Of a stretch of DNA of 64,000 nt, positions 45,229 through 57,188 are shown piece by piece (the first letter of the stretch is position 1; every line of letters begins with the position of its first letter). The stretch is taken from the NCBI GenBank assembly GCA_000711775.1, contig ARYC01000061.1, positions 1 through 64,000 of the forward strand, in the 5' to 3' direction. The notes under the pieces were generated by a model. The model was not told the origin of the DNA. It was given only the letters and a program-made list of their open reading frames with translations, and did no database searches. The stretch is from Oxytricha trifallax. Lineage: Eukaryota > Ciliophora > Spirotrichea > Sporadotrichida > Oxytrichidae. Position numbers and translations under genes: made by a program.

Positions 45229-46962
45229 TCATTTTTAGTTTTAATAAACAGCTTGTTAAGAGTAAATAAATTCAGGATTAACGCAATGTTTCTTAATATC
45301 TGAGAAAACTTAAGCTTTCTTTTCTAAATATTGAACATAAAAATGTTCTCTAGGCTTAATGCTGCTATTTTAATTACTATAGTTGAGCTTGTCAAAGATG
45401 GCTCTTTAATGTGAATTGCCCATCATATTACTGTTCTACTATATTTAACTTTTCCTATAAATTTTATTCGTTATGAGAATTCGCTCTTAACTCCTACAAT
45501 CTAATGAGCTGTTCAAATTTACATGATTATCAGAAGCTAGAATGAATTATCTTGAATTATTAGAAATATTCAATTCACTTTCATTAAATTGTAATCTGTT
45601 ACTAAGTGCACTGTAATTTTATTGATGATTATTTATGTTTGACAATAGAATTCTTTTAGATTTTGGAAAAATCCTGCTCTACCTACTTGATAATTCAATT
45701 TTCTAATCTTTGCTTATTCTATTTTCAGTGAGAGGCCTTTGAGCTATTTAATTTTCTGAGTTTTACTGAAACCTAGAATATTTTTATTTTAGTTTCTTGA
45801 GAAACTTTATTGCATCATCTCTCTGGCAGGAAGAATTTATATTATTCATGGAGTTATTTAAAAGATATTTTTAATCGGTAATCTAAGTTTCTATTGATTG
45901 ATTAATTTTTTACTTTTAGAATTTTTTATTGGTTCTAGTCACTACTATTCTATGAGTTTTGGGTTAGTTTTCTATTGAAAAATCTTTCTAGATATGATTG
46001 ATTTGAATTTTTGAAGTTTAAAAGCTACTTTATCGTTTTGATTTTTAGGATTTATGAGGTGAGTGAAGTATCGATTAATTTTAAGCTGTATTTTATTGAG
46101 TAATTACAGGTTGAGAAGAGTCAGATAATTGAGGCTGATGTTTTGAGAAAATAACTTTTGAATTTTCATTTACAAGAGCAGCTATATTTAGCTAGGTATT
46201 TATAGTATCTGTATTTAAAGTATTATTTTACTGCGAATGAAAGTTGTTTTCTAAAATCTTCATTTACGATTTATTTGCATTGTTTTAAGAGAGTTAGCTA
46301 GTTTGATTATTCTTTCTATAGTGTTAATAATGTGGAAGTCTTTAAGTATCCAAGCTAGACCTTATGCTGTTATAATTTTTATCAAAAGTCTTGAAATCTT
46401 AAACTTAAGTGAAATTATATGTTGCTGTATCATTAAGAGTAGGTTGATTTATGTTTTCAGTTGATGAATTAGTATCCTAAGTAAGTAGTAAATCTCTTAA
46501 TACAGATTTAGCCTATCTATCAGTTTCTCTATTGATTTCTAAAGCGATGTTCTATGCTCGTCTAGCCATTGAATTCTACTTCAGCATGAGAGGGGCAACA
46601 TTAGAGCTCATCTTTATTCTATCTCATTTAACCGATCTTCTTTCATATACAAACTTTTGCTCAAATTTTTCTTAAGCATTTGTAATTTAATCACAACTTT
46701 ATCTCATAAAGCTGTTTTATCAATCTCTTAGAGCATTTTCCGTTATTTATTTATACATAATTTATTGCCCTGCTTTATTTTGAAAACTACGGATGTTGTC
46801 AAGACTTTACTCACCCTTAAACTAAGTTTATTAATCTGGACCAAGAAAATCAAATCTTTTAACAGCTAATGGCCTAAAATACAACTTTGAGTCGAGAAGA
46901 TTTTCAGAATTCTCTTGATTAACAGATTAAGGAAAAAACTCCTATTTGGATATGTATTCCAT
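45229..46962 (-). CDS. Gln-rich helical protein of unknown function (germline, multi-MDS)
   Basis: The minus-strand ATG at 46,962 starts MEYISKQEFFPQSVNQEN and reads LYFRPLAVKRFDFLGPDQQ. After a 22-bp IES it continues as a helix (KVVIKLQMLKKNLSKSLYMKEDRLNEIE). Later blocks (ALEINRETDRQAKSVLRDLLL, about 46,500) and a C-terminus near 45,290 (KKHCVNPEFIYSQQAVYQN) precede TGA 45,229-45,231. The junctions between 45,300 and 46,450 were not solved. No family recognised. Convergent with the kelch gene (139 bp between stops). Confidence 0.6.
46701..46722 (-). other. IES, 22 bp, pointer GAGAT (minus strand)
   Basis: ATCTC on the plus strand at 46,701-46,705 and 46,723-46,727. Excision joins ENALRD to KVVIKLQMLKK and removes an in-frame TGA. 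Confidence 0.8.
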
Positions 46963-47211
46963 ATTAATAAAATATATTTTTCACTCTAATTTATCTTTAT
47001 TTTTCCAAGAAAAATCACGACAATGTGATAAGTTTCTTGAAAGTATGACGATGAATTAAAATTTAAAATAGCCTCAAAAGAATGGGACTAACAGATTCAA
47101 TACCTATGTTTATATAAGCAAATTTTGTATTTGATAGATTCTTTGATTAGTATATACCAATACAAAAATTCCAGCTTTTTTGAAATAGGCTGTTCATAAT
47201 TCCTTTCAGAA

Positions 47212-48431
47212 TCATAATTGCATTTCATAATCAGCATCTACTCCCACGCCTGTGTTTTCATAACTAAAGCCCTTCCATCCTTAAGAGTTTCCTTCTTTCA
47301 ATGATTCAACATCTTGAGGGCTGAGCTTCATGCCTGTGAACTCTTATGGGAAGTGCTTGGTATCAGTGGATTGGTCAAGTTGAGGTACATATGGGGGTGG
47401 AACCTTTTTCTCAGCGATAGCTTACCAATTAATGCATTCGAACCAAGGATGCTCTCTAATTTCTAAAGCATCTCTTTCAGCACTACCAAGTCTTTTGGCT
47501 GGATCCTTCTCAAGAAGTTTACGACAGAGATCCTTGGCTGCTTCACTCAAGAAGGGCATGTCTAGTCTTGGCTCGCCATACTTGATATTTTTGTAAAGCT
47601 TCTCTCTTTCTTTGGAGTAGAAAGGAGGAAGCCCACATAGCATTTCATAAATCATGGCTCCAAATGACCACCAATCTGAGGCTTTACCGTGACCTTGTCT
47701 CAATAGAATCTCTGGAGAGAGGTATTCAGCTGTTCCACAAAGACTTTTGGCGTCATTGTGACCCTCTACATTTTCTTTTGAAAGACCAAAATCTGCAAGT
47801 TTGACATAGCCATCACGACCAACGAGAACGTTTTCTGGCTTCAAACTACAGTAAAGTTAGATAAATAAAAGTAATTTACTCTCTATAGAGGATATTCAAT
47901 GAATGAAGGTTTTCGAGTGCTAATAAAATGTTTGAAGCGTAGAATCTTGCGGCATCTTCCTTAAATCTTCCAATTTGAGATAAGTAAAAGAATAGTTCTC
48001 CACCTGGGCAGTATTCAAGTGCGAAAAATAATTTAGTCTCTGATGTGAAAGCATAGTCCATCTTAACGATAAATGGATGCTTGACACTTCCCTATTAAAT
48101 GATATCAGTACTTGTAATTATTAGCAATTAGAAATTATATGCCAAGAAAACATGACAATAAACTTAATTTATAACTTACTAGAATACGTCTTTCGGTCAT
48201 TGTATGCTCAACTTGATTTCTTCTCAAGATCTCACTCTTCTTTAATACTTTTAATGCATAAAGTTCTCCAGTATCATTCTTTTTAACGAGAATAACTTTT
48301 CCATAAGAACCTTTTCCAATTACTGAAAGCATGGTGAAGTCTTATTTTCCAACTTTTCCTGTTTTCTTCTATTGATTTTGTACCAATTCTTCATATTGCT
48401 GCATTTCCATGTCGGGGCTTGATGTTTCCAT
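47212..48431 (-). CDS. AGC-family serine/threonine protein kinase
   Basis: ATG at 48,431 (METSSPDMEMQQYEELVQ), TGA at 47,212-47,214; about 360 residues. Kinase landmarks: IGKGSYGKV glycine loop, YALKVLKK (Lys), Glu in HTMTERRIL, hinge LEYCPGGELF, catalytic loop YRDLKPENV, ADFGLSKE, activation segment LCGTAEYLSPEI, DWWSFGAMIYEML and KRLG. A C-terminal extension with FTGM and an aromatic FSYENT segment fits AGC kinases. Two GT-AG introns are present: one after RRIL (about 48,092-48,182), and one splitting the catalytic Asp codon YR-D-LKPEN (about 47,850-47,882). No IES is needed to read it, unlike its neighbours. Divergent from the next kinase (216 bp between starts). Confidence 0.9.
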
Positions 48432-48647
48432 TATTACTTATTATTTATGTATTAATTAGATGATTACTTTTTATTTCTTATAAAAATTTCTTAACTAGTT
48501 AAACCCTCCTTAATGAATATTTTAATTTTAGTCAAAGTTAATTAGTAATCATAAACTTATACACTATTCAAATTGGCTGAATTCTATTCCTATGAGTCAT
48601 ATTTAGGGATCAAAATAATTTGTAATAATATCTGAAATAAATATATA

Positions 48648-50376
48648 ATGGGCAATACACAATGTATGAATTTTCTCAATGGAAAAAATAGCTACGCTTC
48701 AAATGATTAATAAATGGATGGGGAAAGGAATAGGAAACTCAAACGCAAATAAAAGTCAACTATAATATCAGATGATGGATATACAAAAAGGAGTTGAGTA
48801 ATTTCTATATTTTATTTAATTTAAATCAATGTTATAAGTTTCTTTTACATCAATTAATCCTTATGAAAGTTTATAAATTTATTCTATATTATAAAAATGT
48901 TAAAACTTTTTACTTTACCCAATCTTTATAATTTATATTGATAAAAAATAGCAATTTATAGAAAATTGCAATTCCCAAAAGTATGGAATTGACTTAGAGT
49001 CCCTAAACCCCTTATACTCCAAACACAACGAGAAAAAAGCGTCAAAACCTGATCTCAACTTTAATGCAAGACCTTAAAACGCATCACGAAGAAAACGATT
49101 TGCAAGTTAATCATTTATATTCCCAAAATCTGAATTTAGATAATTTTGAAATTGTAAAAGTAATTGGAAGAGGTTCATATGCTAAAGTTTACTTAATCAA
49201 GAAGTATCATGAAAATGATCATGATTTGGTTTGCTATTTTGCGCTAAAAGTTTTGAAGAAAAAGTTCTTACATGATAAAAACTAATTGCATTATATTCTT
49301 CAAGAGAGGAAAATTCTTATGGACACGAAACACCCCTTTATTGTAGAAATGCATTATGCTTTCCAATCGCCTGATCGTTTATATTTCGTTTTGGATTATG
49401 TTAGCGGAGGAGACTTGTTTCATCATGTAAGAAAGAAAGTTAGATTTACAGAGAAAGAAGCGAAATTCTATGCGGCGGAAATTATTCTGGCGTTAGAATG
49501 TTTGCATGAAAAAGGCTTCATATATCGCGATATAAAACCTGAAAATATCTTGATAGATGCAGATGGGCATCTAAAGCTTACAGACTTTGGACTTTCTAAA
49601 TATGTTGATGAAAATAAAAATGGTGGCTTAACTAATACATTTTGTGGCACCTGTTAATATTTAGCTCCAGAGATCATTTTAAAACGAGGCTATAATAAAA
49701 TGGTGGACTGGTGGGGTATCGGAATTCTAATTCATGAAATGGTATTCGGTCAGCCGCCTTTTAATGACAGCAATAACAGCAGAGTGATGTCAATGATTGT
49801 TCATAACGAATTTAAGCCAAAAGATTGGTTTAGTAAAAAGCTACAAGATCTTCTAGTAAAATTACTTGATAAAAACCCAGCTACAAGATTAGGTAGCATG
49901 GAAACAGGAGGAGTTTAATAAATTAAATCTCATCCATTTTTTGCAGATGTTGATTGGGATGAGGTGTATCGCAAAGAATGGTAGAAGCCACCTTTAAAAT
50001 TGAAAATTAAAAATCCTTGGGATACGAAACATGTTGATGGAGTATACTTAAAAGAGGAAGTCAAATAAACTCCAGGTGAGGAACTTCTAAACACTCATCA
50101 TGCAGATTTATTGCATAAAATGCACTTCGAAGACTTCACATATAAACTTCTAATTAATTTTTAAGATGATTATTTTAAATAAAAACTTAATTGTTTAATG
50201 AGGACTAGAACTTTTTTAAAACTAATATAAATCAAATGTAATAAAATGACATTCATTAAACATAAGATAACTACAAATCTTTTCATGATGAAAATGTATT
50301 AAAAGAAGAGCCGATTTAATACATCGATGAAAATTAGTAATCAGGTGGAGTAGTTATAAATCATAATATTCTGTGA
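48648..50376 (+). CDS. AGC-family serine/threonine protein kinase with N-myristoylation-type start
   Basis: ATG at 48,648 gives MGNTQCMNFLNGKNSY: Gly2 and Cys6 are classical signals for myristoylation and palmitoylation, implying membrane attachment (inference). A 188-bp IES follows, then IGRGSYAKVYLIKK, ALKVLKKKF, LQERKIL, LDYVSGGDLFHHV, catalytic loop FIYRDIKPENIL, TDFGLSKYV, TFCGTCQYLAPE, DWWGIGILIHEM, TRLGSMETGG, HPFFADVDWDEV and the AGC tail FEDFTY. The Gln in GTCQYLAPE is TAA, direct evidence for the code. After FEDFTY an insert of about 120 bp precedes FHDENVLKEEPIQYIDEN and TGA at 50,374; that junction was not solved. Confidence 0.88.
48792..48979 (+). other. candidate IES, 188 bp, pointer AGT
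   Basis: AGT at 48,792-48,794 and 48,980-48,982. Excision joins DDGYTKRS to MELTQSPQTPYTPN in frame. AT-rich with stops in all frames. Confidence 0.65.
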
Positions 50377-51000
50377 CTTTATTAATCTCTTCAATTATTC
50401 AGAAGTTTATGACTCTAAATAGTAATGAAAATTAAAGATATAGTAACCTAAATTAAAATATGATTCTAATTGATATTAATAATCTCTGGAACACATAAAA
50501 GGATCCCAAATAGTTGATTCTATTGAATTTTAAGATATATCCTTAATTTTATAATGAATCACTCACTCTATAGAAATTTCTAAACTTATTTGGCTATGGG
50601 AGTATTTTAAAATTAGTATTTCTTGCATTCGTTTTCTTAAGTGGATAACAAAGTAATGCCGACGAAGTAACCTTATTCTGTAATTATTCCTTGCATGTCT
50701 TTTGAGGCAACTTTCATTTTAGTAATTGAAACTATTTAATTATTATTATTATTGTATATTTTGATATTAGATATTTCCTACTGGATTTATATCGTATCTC
50801 CACTATTAGATTCAACAAAAAAACCAATCAAATATATATAATGAATAAATTTTTAGCACCAATTTATTTGTAAAAATTTTCCTAAAATAATGTTGATTTT
50901 AATTAATCGTTAAATAATTAGTTTTAAAAAATTAAAACAATTTAAAGATTAAATTTTTATAAAATTAAATACTATTTCTGCTAAGAGTATATCTTTGGTT
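50377..51000. other. AT-rich stretch, no clear gene
   Basis: No convincing frame. May contain 3' flank of the kinase and decayed Hint-family sequence. Confidence 0.45.
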
Positions 51001-51019
51001 AAAGAATGAAAAACATGAA

Positions 51020-51890
51020 CTACAAAATCCCCAAGCTTGACCTAGTCAGCTCTAATATGTGATATTTCTTTCTCCCCCTTTCTAACCACAAACATGCATA
51101 AATTAAAATTATATTAAAATCATTAATTTAAAACATTCAAAATAATGAGTAATTTTTTTCTCTCTTGATTATATTTTACTTTAAATCATCTTGAAAGGAG
51201 CCATTTTATATATACTAAGAATATTAGTAAGTGATACACCAATTATACCTTTATTCTGACCTTTTAATCACCTTATATTTAATTTTTGCTTTTGTGTATA
51301 ATAATAAATGCTAACATAGCAGTAATTAGCAAAAAAAAGATCAACATTAAAAAACCGACATATCACTTTATAAAATTTTGTATTAATTTAAAAAACTTAT
51401 TATCATTTACTATTTAAATTCTAGATCTAATATGAATTTTTTTGATTAGTTTAATAAGAAATATTTTAAAAACATTCTTGTTGAAACAATTTTATATTTT
51501 TTTAATTATTGTGCTATTTAAGTTTGGGGTAACTTTTGTAAAGGATGGATCATCCATTGATGTTATATATAGTATATCAATTTAATCAGATTTTTTATAG
51601 ATTTTTCCCCCTTGTATCTTGTCAGTTATTCATTATTAACAATCTTTTTTTGTTAATTAAAAACTTTTTATTTAAAATATACTTTTTAAATATATAAAAA
51701 GTTATCAATGAAGTTGTGAATGTATAATTTTAGAAATTATTGTCTTTAAAAGCCAAAGAATACTCTCCAACCTCAACATCACTCAAACTGTCGTTGTTTA
51801 AATACTTTTGCTTAGGTTTTAATTTTCTGAATACTAATAGCTCGTCTTTGTGATATAATCCGTTAATCATTTCATTATATAACTATACAA
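51020..51890 (-). pseudogene. Hint-family fragments (copy 0) in apparently permuted order
   Basis: At 51,030-51,105 the minus strand reads CLWLERGRKKYHILELTRSS, aligning with QCMFAVKNGKSQVSHVRADHL of copy A. At 51,735-51,880 it reads MINGLYHKDELLVFRKLK, which resembles the C-terminal part of the family (NGILISTKQNCKK in copies D and F). On the minus strand the C-terminal piece comes first, opposite to the other copies. This could be a scrambled gene, or two broken copies. Confidence 0.4.
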
Positions 51891-52281
51891 ATTTTTAAAT
51901 TGTTTAAGAGAATTTTTTGGGGACAATGTTGTATATTTGAATTTTTATGATTATTTCCAATGATTACAAAAGAAAGCATATGACGAGGAAGATATGGATC
52001 CTTTATGGATAAATCTGAAGTTTCATTTTTTTAAATATACTTTGTAAAATGATTGGTAGATTCATGCAAAAATTATATTTAATATTAAGGATCCAACTAA
52101 CCAGTTATTTTTTAATTTAGAGAAAAATCTTCACATTTCATTATCGCTTATTACTTAAAAAAAATTATCATATAAAACGATTTTTATATAATAGAGATAT
52201 TTCCTATAGTCAGTAAATGTTTAAATTATATTAATTGTAAAAATGCAAGTTATAAATTAAACTTAAGTTTTCTCTTTCTAA

Positions 52282-53129
52282 TCAAATAAGTGATGTGATG
52301 GATTTAACAAATCCCTTAATTTTATTATAGGCTTTATTAATTATGTAAGAAGTTTTCTTTGCTAAATCCTTGTCTTGATGATGTTTATTTTCAAATTTGT
52401 GGGGCTTGGAGTCTTTCTTAATGGTTGCAAATGAGTCCAAAAATTTGATATCAAAATTTTTTGATTTAATTATATAAGTTAAAAGAAAATCCGAAAATTT
52501 AGATTTAATATTTCATATAACTAGATACATGAAATGTTAAATAAATAAATATCGGGGCATTTAACACTCTTATCTGAAGCCAAAATGGTTCCAGCGATGA
52601 AGTATCCCTTGGTAGTTGAAATTCCGTGCATTTACCAACTTTAAGTCCTTTGCTTGGTGATATGTGTAATTCTAGATGCTTGTGCGTCCCCAGATTCAGC
52701 GTGAAGTTGTATGACTAGGGAGTCACCAACCTTCAAATGATCAGCTCTCACATGAGAGACTTGAGACTTACCATTCTTAACGGCAAACATGCACTGGTCG
52801 TCAGTGACTGTAGTGTATGATGTAATATTCTCAGTTTAGAACACATAGGTGGTTAAATATTCGTGCTCTGAGTAGGGAAAGGTTTCATTTCCGTAAAACT
52901 TGTTGGTGACATTTGTAGCGTTGTACATTGGATTATGGAGAGTCAAGTTTTAAATTGTGTAGACAAAATCGTTTACATGAGTGTCACTCATATTGGTGAT
53001 TCTCAACTTGGTATCGTTAAAGTGTCTTCTGATCATCATGGTTTCTTGATGATAGAGACCGCTTACCAACGAGCTTGATAAAGATAAAATGGCAATTGTT
53101 GCTAGAGTCAAATATCCTGAAGATTTCAT
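52282..53129 (-). CDS. secreted Hint-like protein, copy A
   Basis: The ATG at 53,129 starts a clean signal peptide (MKSSGYLTLATIAILSLSSS). It runs through MMIRRHFNDTKLRITNMSD, a Cys-containing strand DDQCMFAVKNGK, RADHLKVGDSLVIQLHAES (typical Hint-module LKVGD motif) and MHGISTTKGYFIAGTILAS, resembling the end of Hint domains. After one IES the tail is Lys-rich (KKDSKPHKFENKHH) and ends at TGA 52,282-52,284. About 245 residues. Hint modules self-process in hedgehog and intein proteins; whether this one is active is unknown, and the Cys is not at the domain start, so Hint is a motif-level call. Confidence 0.65.
52448..52548 (-). other. IES, 101 bp, pointer GATAT (minus strand)
   Basis: ATATC on the plus strand at 52,448-52,452 and 52,549-52,553. 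Excision joins SVKCPD to IKFLDSFATIKKD in frame. Confidence 0.8.
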
Positions 53130-53484
53130 TATAGTTTAAATAATATAATAAAGAACAGACTTCGCAAGTATGGATATTATCTTAATAATTTGTTACCTGA
53201 AATTAAAACCTAGAAATCTTTTTTTATAAAGAATAAGGGTGTAATTTGTAAATAGTTTTAGATAATAATACTCCTTAATAAAAACAGATTACAAGTTGAA
53301 ATCTATTTAAATATTTTTAAGGTTTAAATCATTTAATATCGACAAGTTAATTCTTATTAATTTTAAAAGATTCTCTATTCAGCTCTTAAGTAAATACTTC
53401 AAACTATATATCAATGCAATTTTTAATAAGGATTGAATATCGATTTATATTTATTTGATTTATAGGATGGTATCGGTATATTTT

Positions 53485-55347
53485 TCAAAGTTTCTTGATA
53501 AATTCCTTAACTTTTTCAATAACATTTTTGACTTTTTGCTTCAAGCTGTGCTTTTTCACATCAGATTTTGATTCTGATTGAACTTGCACCAATTCCTCAA
53601 TATTGATATGCTCACTCATTAAGTTTGGTTTGTAACTCAAATTACCACAGTTATTCTCTTTGTCACTTACAAGGAAAAGGTTTGCGATGTAGAAAGAAGA
53701 CTTAGTCTTGATTCCTACCATTTTAGATTAATCAACCTTTTGTTTAACTATCTTGGTAATTTTTAGTGGTTTGGCTGAGTTTGAACCTGCGTTAAGTTGC
53801 ATGAGCAAGAAATCTCCCTCTTTGAGCTTGTCAGCCCTCTCGTTTGTAATTACATCTTAATTTTAAAAAATTTATTTATATTCAATTTATTGAAATCTTT
53901 GCCTCTTCTTTAAACCAAGAGACACTGGTTATCAGAGACTAAGAATGGAATTTAGATTTCCAATTCAAAGGATGTAGAGCTTATCTCAGTGATCTTGGGA
54001 TCGGTATTCTTAAAGGTTTCGATTACCTAAGTCATGTTGTACTTAGAGTTTTTCTTGGTCAAGTCCAAAATGCTGTAAATATTGTCTCTTGGCTATAAAT
54101 CCGAAATTGGTGTTTGCAAAAGTCCTAGATTATTGTTTTTTGTAAGAAAATAAAATCCTAAAATTTTCAAACAAAAGGTTTTTAATTTGCTGAGTAATTA
54201 ATCTATATTTGTTAATATAATTTTTTGCTATTTTTTTGTACAGACATATAAATAATTATTTTTATTTTTATTAAATATTTTCAGTAATCCAAAACGACAT
54301 TCATTAGTAATTTATAATTTTTTAAAAGCAATTATTAGATATCTAGTCGACTTTAATTTTTTCTTTGATAAGATAAGTGATAAATTTATATAGATTTATG
54401 AATCCTGAATTTATATTATTAATTAGGAAATCTCGACTAGTTTTTACCCTCTTTTGAAAGGGGGGTGTCAGCCCAAATATTCGTTTTAAATATAACTTAA
54501 ATCCTTTCAAATGTGAAATTTCATTCAGCCTAATTAATTATTAATTGTTCAATTTTTAATCCTCTCCAATAAAAGTTAATTTGTAACTTAAAGTAATTTT
54601 AAAGCAATAAAATAAATGTTAAATAATTCTGCTTTATTAAGAAGTTTATATTTGAAATAAAATTATGCAATATATTTTCTTGAAATTCATTTTTAATTCA
54701 TGTATTTATCAATAAACAAATAAATAAAAATATTTTTAAAATACATACTTTATTGATATTGATTGGGAGCAAGTTATGTTTAATATTAATTATTTATATT
54801 ATAACTCTAACTTATATTTATTAATTATACAATTTCATTTATATTCTTTAAAGAATTTAGGTTTTTAATATCTCATGACTGTAGATGATGAATCAAAATT
54901 AATATTTTAATTTTAAACCTGTTAAGAAGAATAATAAACTTGAAATTTCTAAATATCTCAAATATTTTATATTAATAATATATAAAATTTAGGTTATGTT
55001 TTTATTTTTTTATAATTAAGATATAAGCACAGTCGAATGATTAATTATAAAACCATTCATATAATAATAATATAAAATACTATCTACTGTAATTATGATA
55101 AGATTAACCTTAAGAAACAATTAGTTTATATTAATTAAACTTTAATTTTTTATCTTAAAAAACTTATTAATGTAAAATTGTTAACTTTATAATAATCTTA
55201 ATAAAACTTTGACCATTTTTATATTTAAAAAGGAATATTAAAATTATAAAATATATATTTTTTTAAAAAAATAAAATCAAAGAGGGCTTATGACTGAGAA
55301 ATGAGTCCAAGGACAGTCAGTATGAGAATACAGGATTTATATGTCAT
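53485..55347 (-). CDS. Hint-like secreted protein, copy B (first MDS distant)
   Basis: The main coding part runs from about 54,170 (PRDNIYSILDLTKKNSKYNMT) through SDNQCLLVQRRGKD, an IES, VITNERADKLKEGDFLLMQ, GIKTKSSFYIANLFLVSDKENNCG and a Lys-rich tail to TGA at 53,485. A signal peptide of the same family (MTYKSCILILTVLGLISQ, ending ALFD) lies at 55,347-55,270 on the same strand, about 1.1 kb upstream. It is probably the first MDS of this copy, separated by a long AT-rich IES. The segment joining them was not found. Confidence 0.6.
53854..53894 (-). other. IES, 41 bp, pointer AAGAT (minus strand)
   Basis: ATCTT on the plus strand at 53,854-53,858 and 53,895-53,899. Excision gives QRRGKDVITNERADKL in frame. 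Same codon position as the IES at 56,389 in copy C. Confidence 0.82.
54180..55260. other. AT-rich stretch inside or upstream of Hint copy B
   Basis: No coding frame recognised. Probably a large IES or spacer between the signal-peptide MDS and the body of copy B. Confidence 0.45.
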
Positions 55348-55635
55348 ATTTATAATTATATTAAAAGAAATATTTTATTGATAATATTTTGCAAAAAGCT
55401 TGATTAATTAATTTTATATGTTCAGAATCTTATTTTATTCATAGTGAATTCATTTTAGTTAAATTTTACAAATATATCATAAACTCAAATAACTTACTTT
55501 GAGTTTAACTCTTCTAAAGATTTTTTTCCGATATATCTTTATAGGGATTCTAATCCCTCAAATTAATTATTATAATATAAAATTTAAAAATAATTAGTAA
55601 CGAGAACATAAATATTTAAAACAGAGTTATTTTAA

Positions 55636-55765
55636 ACAATAAAACCCCAAAACCACTTTTGTAGTTTGATAAAAGTTTTAATTGATAAAACTAAAGGATT
55701 TACCTAATTAGAGTTTTTTTGGGGGTTTAAGCTTTATACATTAGTTATTTAATTGAAATTTTGTA
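55636..55765 (+). mobile_element. solo TBE terminus
   Basis: AAAACCCCAAAACC, then GTAGTTTGATAAAAG, an AATTAGAG... GGGGGTTT block and ATTAGTTATTTAA follow the order of the TBE ITR at 8845-8985. No TBE gene lies next to it; Hint-family genes flank it on both sides. Confidence 0.7.
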
Positions 55766-55890
55766 ATATAAATTTGAAATAAGAATAGTTTCAAATTAAA
55801 TAAAAAATAAGTATTAAGAATATGAAAATCTTATATTTTAAAAAAAGGAAATCAAAGAAATTATGATAAATCCTCTTCAGTCATGGATAT

Positions 55891-56821
55891 TCAAATTAAT
55901 TAAATTAATTTCTTAACTTTGGATAAAAACTCCCTAACCTTTTATTTTAAGCTAAGTTTATTATTTTCTTCTTAAACTTGGGAGCTCATAAATTGAGATA
56001 TGTCAACCACCTATTCTTCTTATTCACTCATTAAGGTTGGCTTGTAGCTTAGAGTACCACAGTTATTCTCTTTGTCGCTAACAAGAATTTAAACCTCAAT
56101 AAATTATTGATTAGATATTAGAAAAATGATGAAATTTGAGAAAGTTATTGTTTAGAAATATGGAATATTATCATTTTATCTTCGAACTAATTTAATTTTA
56201 TGTTTTATAATGATACTGGCAATAAAGTAGGATGATTAAGTTTTAATGCCCATCATACGAGAGGAGTCTGTTTTACTTTTGACAATTTTAGTAATTTTAA
56301 TTAGTTTAGCTGCATTTGATTTTTCATTAAGCTGAGCTAACAAAAAGTCGCCTTCTTTAAGCTTATCCGCCCTTTCATTTGTAACAACATCCTATCAAAG
56401 TAATAATGTTTTAAAAAAGTAAATTTTATAAAAATTTGAAATCCTTGCCTCTTCTTTGAACCAAAAGGCATTAGTTTTCTGTATAAGTAGTATTTGTATA
56501 GGAATCGAAGCTGAATGTCAAAGTGTTTAATTGTTTAACTTTTGGGTCTGTAATTTTAACAATTTCAATGACTTGGGTCATGTTGTACCTTGAATTCTTC
56601 TCTGAAATTTCGACAACGCTGTAAACTTAATCATCAACAACGATATCTTAAAGTGTTCTTGGATTAATTATCGAGATATTTCTATAGTTCAATTCGTATC
56701 TTAAAATCATTGATGTGGATTCAAATAAAATATAATATAATTGTCGAATTAATTCAAAGAGGGCTGAGTATTACTATAAAAGCCCCAGAAGCATGATTAA
56801 AATAAATGAGGATTTGTTCAT
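55891..56821 (-). CDS. secreted Hint-like protein, copy C
   Basis: ATG at 56,821 (MNKSSFILIMLLGLLQQYSALFE, signal peptide). Next are STSMILRYELNYRN, VYSVVEISEKNSRYNMTQVIEI, TENQCLLVQRRGKD, VVTNERADKLKEGDFLLAQ and GIKTQSSYFIAS. ILVSDKENNCGTLSYKP and a Lys-rich tail lead to TGA 55,891-55,893. Close paralogue of copy B. Three IESs are seen: 56,719 (TTTGAAT), 56,389 (AGGAT), and a third of about 160 bp near 56,070-56,240 with an ATT pointer that copy B lacks. Confidence 0.65.
56389..56440 (-). other. IES, 52 bp, pointer AGGAT (minus strand)
   Basis: ATCCT on the plus strand at 56,389-56,393 and 56,441-56,445. Excision gives QRRGKDVVTNERADKL in frame. Orthologous in position to 53,854 in copy B, but with a different pointer base. 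Confidence 0.82.
56719..56751 (-). other. IES, 33 bp, pointer TTTGAAT (minus strand)
   Basis: ATTCAAA on the plus strand at 56,719-56,725 and 56,752-56,758. Excision joins the signal peptide ...SALFE to STSMILRYELN in frame. Confidence 0.85.
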
Positions 56822-57188
56822 TTTTATATTATAATCTTAAAGCAATTATGTTTAAAAAACCCTTTTATATAATATAAACTAAATTAATTATTGAAAATGA
56901 GATCCTTTTTTCTTTACTCTTCTTTAATACTTATTGAAATACATTTACTGAATTATAAATTAAATTGAACCATTAATGTAAACAAATTAATTTATAAAAA
57001 AATATATAATGCTATTGACATGCCTTAATCTATTTAATACATTTATTAAAAACTTTTTATTGTAGCAATAAATAAAATTATAAAATGAATGTTTTCTTTT
57101 AATTATTTGGCAATAATTGATACTATTTTTAAATTAGAAATAGTTAACATTTAACATTAAATGATTTTTTTACTAAAAAAAATATAAA

